64,000 bases of DNA, taken from the NCBI GenBank assembly GCA_016718825.1, contig JADKCL010000012.1, positions 1-64,000 of the forward strand. Reading direction: 5' to 3'. Source of the DNA: Bacteroidota bacterium. GTDB taxonomy: Bacteria; Bacteroidota; Bacteroidia; J057; JADKCL01. The notes under the pieces are model-generated. The model searched no databases, had not been told where the DNA came from, and saw only the letters and a program-made list of their open reading frames with translations. Shown one piece after another: positions 61,987 to 64,000 of the stretch; the first letter of the stretch is position 1, and each line of letters starts with the position of its first letter. Position numbers and translations under genes: made by a program.

Positions 61987-63444
61987 ATGGATCTCATATT
62001 CGACATTTTCAAAAAGCTTAAAAATCACGAAATTAGGCAGATTCGCAACCACCTCAACGCCTCGCCTTTTGAGTTTGAAAAGGTAGGCAAGCTGTTTGAG
62101 TTGGTGACACGGTACAAGGACAAAGACGAAGAGTTTTTTTCCGAAAAGCTTTATGGACGTGCTCCCGACAATACTTTTCGTGTGACCAAATCGCGCCTGA
62201 AACGAATTCTCGAGGATGTCATTTTGGACGACAAGAGCATCACCGACTACGATGCAGCCCGTGTAAATGCACTCCTGCAGGCTCAAAAGCGGCTTTTACA
62301 GGGGGAAATTCTTCTCGGACGCGGTGCTTACAAGGCGAGCAAGAACCTTCTCCTGCAGGTTGTGGGAAACGGACGGAAGTTTAGCCTTCACAATGAACAT
62401 TTTTGGGCGCAGATGCTTCTGCACAGAACTCAAAGTGTAAATCTCTCCGTCAAAGAGTTCCAAAAGGGTACAGAAGACCTACAGAAACTGAATGAAGTCA
62501 ACTATCTTGTCAATGAAGCCGCACTCCACCACTATGCCGTAACCAACATTCTTACCCAGACTTCGCTCAAGGACGATGAACTCGCTGAAATCGAACAAAA
62601 AATCAACCGAATTGAAAAAATTGCTGAGACCACGGCCTCTCCCTTGAGTCAGTACTACTTTTTGCTTTCCAAGATACTCTTCCTTCAATACACATATAAT
62701 TATAGTGAAGCCTTGGTGTATTGCAAGCGGCAGTTGGAACTCATCAACCACGAGCCGGCAGTAAGGTCCAAGCAAAGGTTGGGAAGCGCCTTTTTTCAAT
62801 TGACGGAAATTTCCCTTCGGAAAGGCGACTTACAGGAGGCACAAACATTTGTCGATGAGACACTTGCGCACTTTTCCAAGGAGGAAACCAATTACCTGAT
62901 CGTGCTGGGCACCGCTTTTCGAATCTCCTTTTTTGCTGAAGATTGGACAAAGGCAGCTGCTATCATTCAAGAGGCACTCGCTCACCCCCGTTTCAATGCC
63001 TCCCCGTTCAGGGCAGCAATCTGGTATTACAACCAATCTTGTTTAATGCTGAAAACCAAGCGCGTCAGTGAGGCATTAAAAATGCTGAACGACGCGACTC
63101 CTCTCCTTGGCGACAAGATGGGCTGGAATCTCACCTTCAGGCTCCATGAAATCATGGTGCTGCACGAGGCTGGACTTCACGACCTTTTGGAGACGAAAAT
63201 CCTCAATATGAGGCAATTCGTTAAGCGCACGCAAAAAAACAGTGAGATTTACCGTCCAATGAAGCTGATCCAAATCTTGATGGAGTGGCACAAAAACAGT
63301 TTGGATGTCAAGAAAACGCTCGTAGCTGCCAAACGACAGTTCACAGACCTGAAAGAGTTTCACCAAAACATTCCATTCGACCCATCTACCGGCGAATTGT
63401 TGCGATTGGAAACTTGGCTGGCAGAAATTGGAAAAGCCAAATAG
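61987..63444 (+). CDS. Helical, TPR-like protein of unknown function
   Basis: The 485-residue product from ATG 61987 (a TTG at 61969 would add six residues) has no signal peptide. It appears entirely alpha-helical. The first 100 residues (IFDIFKKLKNHEIRQIRNHL, KSRLKRILEDVIL) look like a basic helical domain. From about 100 onward, pairs of helices of TPR character repeat, for example AQKRLLQGEILLGRGAY, LSQYYFLLSKILFLQY and FRAAIWYYNQSCLMLK. I do not recognise the family. It is divergent from the receptor gene and convergent with the dehydrogenase fragment. Confidence 0.65.
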   Translation: MDLIFDIFKKLKNHEIRQIRNHLNASPFEFEKVGKLFELVTRYKDKDEEFFSEKLYGRAPDNTFRVTKSRLKRILEDVILDDKSITDYDAARVNALLQAQKRLLQGEILLGRGAYKASKNLLLQVVGNGRKFSLHNEHFWAQMLLHRTQSVNLSVKEFQKGTEDLQKLNEVNYLVNEAALHHYAVTNILTQTSLKDDELAEIEQKINRIEKIAETTASPLSQYYFLLSKILFLQYTYNYSEALVYCKRQLELINHEPAVRSKQRLGSAFFQLTEISLRKGDLQEAQTFVDETLAHFSKEETNYLIVLGTAFRISFFAEDWTKAAAIIQEALAHPRFNASPFRAAIWYYNQSCLMLKTKRVSEALKMLNDATPLLGDKMGWNLTFRLHEIMVLHEAGLHDLLETKILNMRQFVKRTQKNSEIYRPMKLIQILMEWHKNSLDVKKTLVAAKRQFTDLKEFHQNIPFDPSTGELLRLETWLAEIGKAK

Positions 63445-63486
63445 ATGGGGACCAACTAGGCATGCGTGGCTATTCGAGTGTTTCTA

Positions 63487-63999
63487 TCACAATGGAGAAT
63501 GCTTGAGCAAAAATTCCGATACCCCTTCAACCAATCGGTCGTTGATGCGATCAAGGGATTCATGACTCCATCCACCGATATGAGGTGTAAAAATGACTTT
63601 CTCCATCTGAAACAGCCTGTTCAAGTGTTCTCTTTGAAGATCGGACAACGTACTTAGCTTTTCATTTTCAAGGACATCCAGTCCTGCAGCGATCACCTTT
63701 CCAGAATCCAATGACTGAATCAGCCCCGCAAGCGGAACAATGGGGCCTCTCGAAAGATTCAAAAACCAAATCGGTTTTGAAAATTTTGCAAAAAAAGACG
63801 CATCCACCCAGTTTTCGGTCTCGGCGGTGAGCGGAATGTGGAGGCTCAAAACATCTGCTGATTCAAAAATCTGTTCCAACCCGGCTTCCTCAATTCCATT
63901 GCCTCCAAAGCCCGACTTGTATTTGTCGTAGGCGAGAACCTTGCATCCAAAACCCGACAAGCACCGCGACACGGCAGTCCCCGTGTTACCAAACCCTAT
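63487..63999 (-). CDS. D-isomer-specific 2-hydroxyacid dehydrogenase (C-terminal part, partial)
   Basis: The gene runs off the window at its 5' side. What remains is the NAD-binding and C-terminal region of the family that includes SerA/PdxB and glyoxylate reductases. Reading back to the window end, the frame gives IGFGNTGTAVSRCL, the GxGxxG dinucleotide fold. It continues with ADVLSLHIPLTAET, LNLSRGPIVPL and AAGLDVLENEK, and the His of the dyad in TPHIGGWSHES. Residues before the NAD fold are missing, so the substrate cannot be assigned. A frame open to the edge shows that this is a partial gene rather than a truncation. Confidence 0.88.
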   Translation of the reverse strand: MGFGNTGTAVSRCLSGFGCKVLAYDKYKSGFGGNGIEEAGLEQIFESADVLSLHIPLTAETENWVDASFFAKFSKPIWFLNLSRGPIVPLAGLIQSLDSGKVIAAGLDVLENEKLSTLSDLQREHLNRLFQMEKVIFTPHIGGWSHESLDRINDRLVEGVSEFLLKHSPL

Positions 64000-64000
64000 G

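Overview
The window is chromosomal DNA of a Bacteroidota (CFB-group) bacterium at roughly 50% G+C. The evidence is a TonB-dependent receptor with a carboxypeptidase-regulatory-like N-terminus, a PorV/PorQ-type protein, several very large secreted proteins with type IX secretion (T9SS) C-terminal sorting domains, a DUF4290 protein, a DUF4332 protein, A-rich leaders instead of strong Shine-Dalgarno sites, and -7 boxes of the TAnnTTTG type. A Saprospiria/Lewinella-like or Cytophagales-like member would fit, but the sequence alone does not settle the order. I see no prophage, insertion sequence, CRISPR array or recognised defence island.

Layout. 1-4.4 kb: the 3' tip of an unknown gene, an AG-rich inverted repeat, a frameshifted DUF1444 gene, and a frameshifted T9SS adhesin. 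4.5-11.9 kb: housekeeping genes on the plus strand (PcrA/UvrD helicase, DUF4290, MurA, a degenerate protease-thioredoxin protein, GrpE, DnaJ). 11.9-14.6 kb: minus-strand accessory genes (acyltransferase, DUF1569, two unknown basic proteins). 14.9-22.9 kb: a plus-strand unit with a PurN-PurH fusion followed by mreB-mreC-mreD-PBP2-rodA, the rod-shape elongasome. 22.9-31.7 kb: mixed genes (unknown Pro/Glu-rich protein, thymidine kinase, arginine decarboxylase-like enzyme flanked by two related outer-membrane proteins, DUF4332, SUMF1-like protein, FKBP isomerase). 31.9-38.8 kb: a 1517-residue secreted metalloprotease/beta-helix protein, a lipoprotein and a YwqK-repeat protein. 38.9 kb: tRNA-Phe. 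39.1-43.4 kb: a split Fe-S oxidoreductase (membrane/ferredoxin half and CCG half) separated by a membrane-TPR protein. 43.5-51.2 kb: a nucleotide-sugar dehydrogenase and then a tightly packed six-gene minus-strand unit (beta-CASP RNase-like protein, flippase-like protein, glycosyltransferase, small winged-helix-like protein, OppC permease, SpoIIE-type phosphatase). 51.3-52.8 kb: ruvC, a HIT protein and greA. 52.9-61.7 kb: a three-gene minus-strand unit of TonB-dependent receptor, 1306-residue secreted protein and PorV/PorQ-like protein, closed by a strong terminator. 62-64 kb: an unknown helical protein and the C-terminal part of a D-2-hydroxyacid dehydrogenase.

Most of the window is ordinary core genome. 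The parts most worth a second look are the PurN-PurH fusion, the protein at 8871-10088 in which both the protease and the thioredoxin active sites look altered, a 35-bp palindrome-bearing repeat in front of two unrelated genes that contains a -7 box, the receptor/secreted protein/PorV-like triad, and two single-base homopolymer frameshifts within the first 4 kb that may be sequencing errors or real inactivation. I did not find a clear previously undescribed system.
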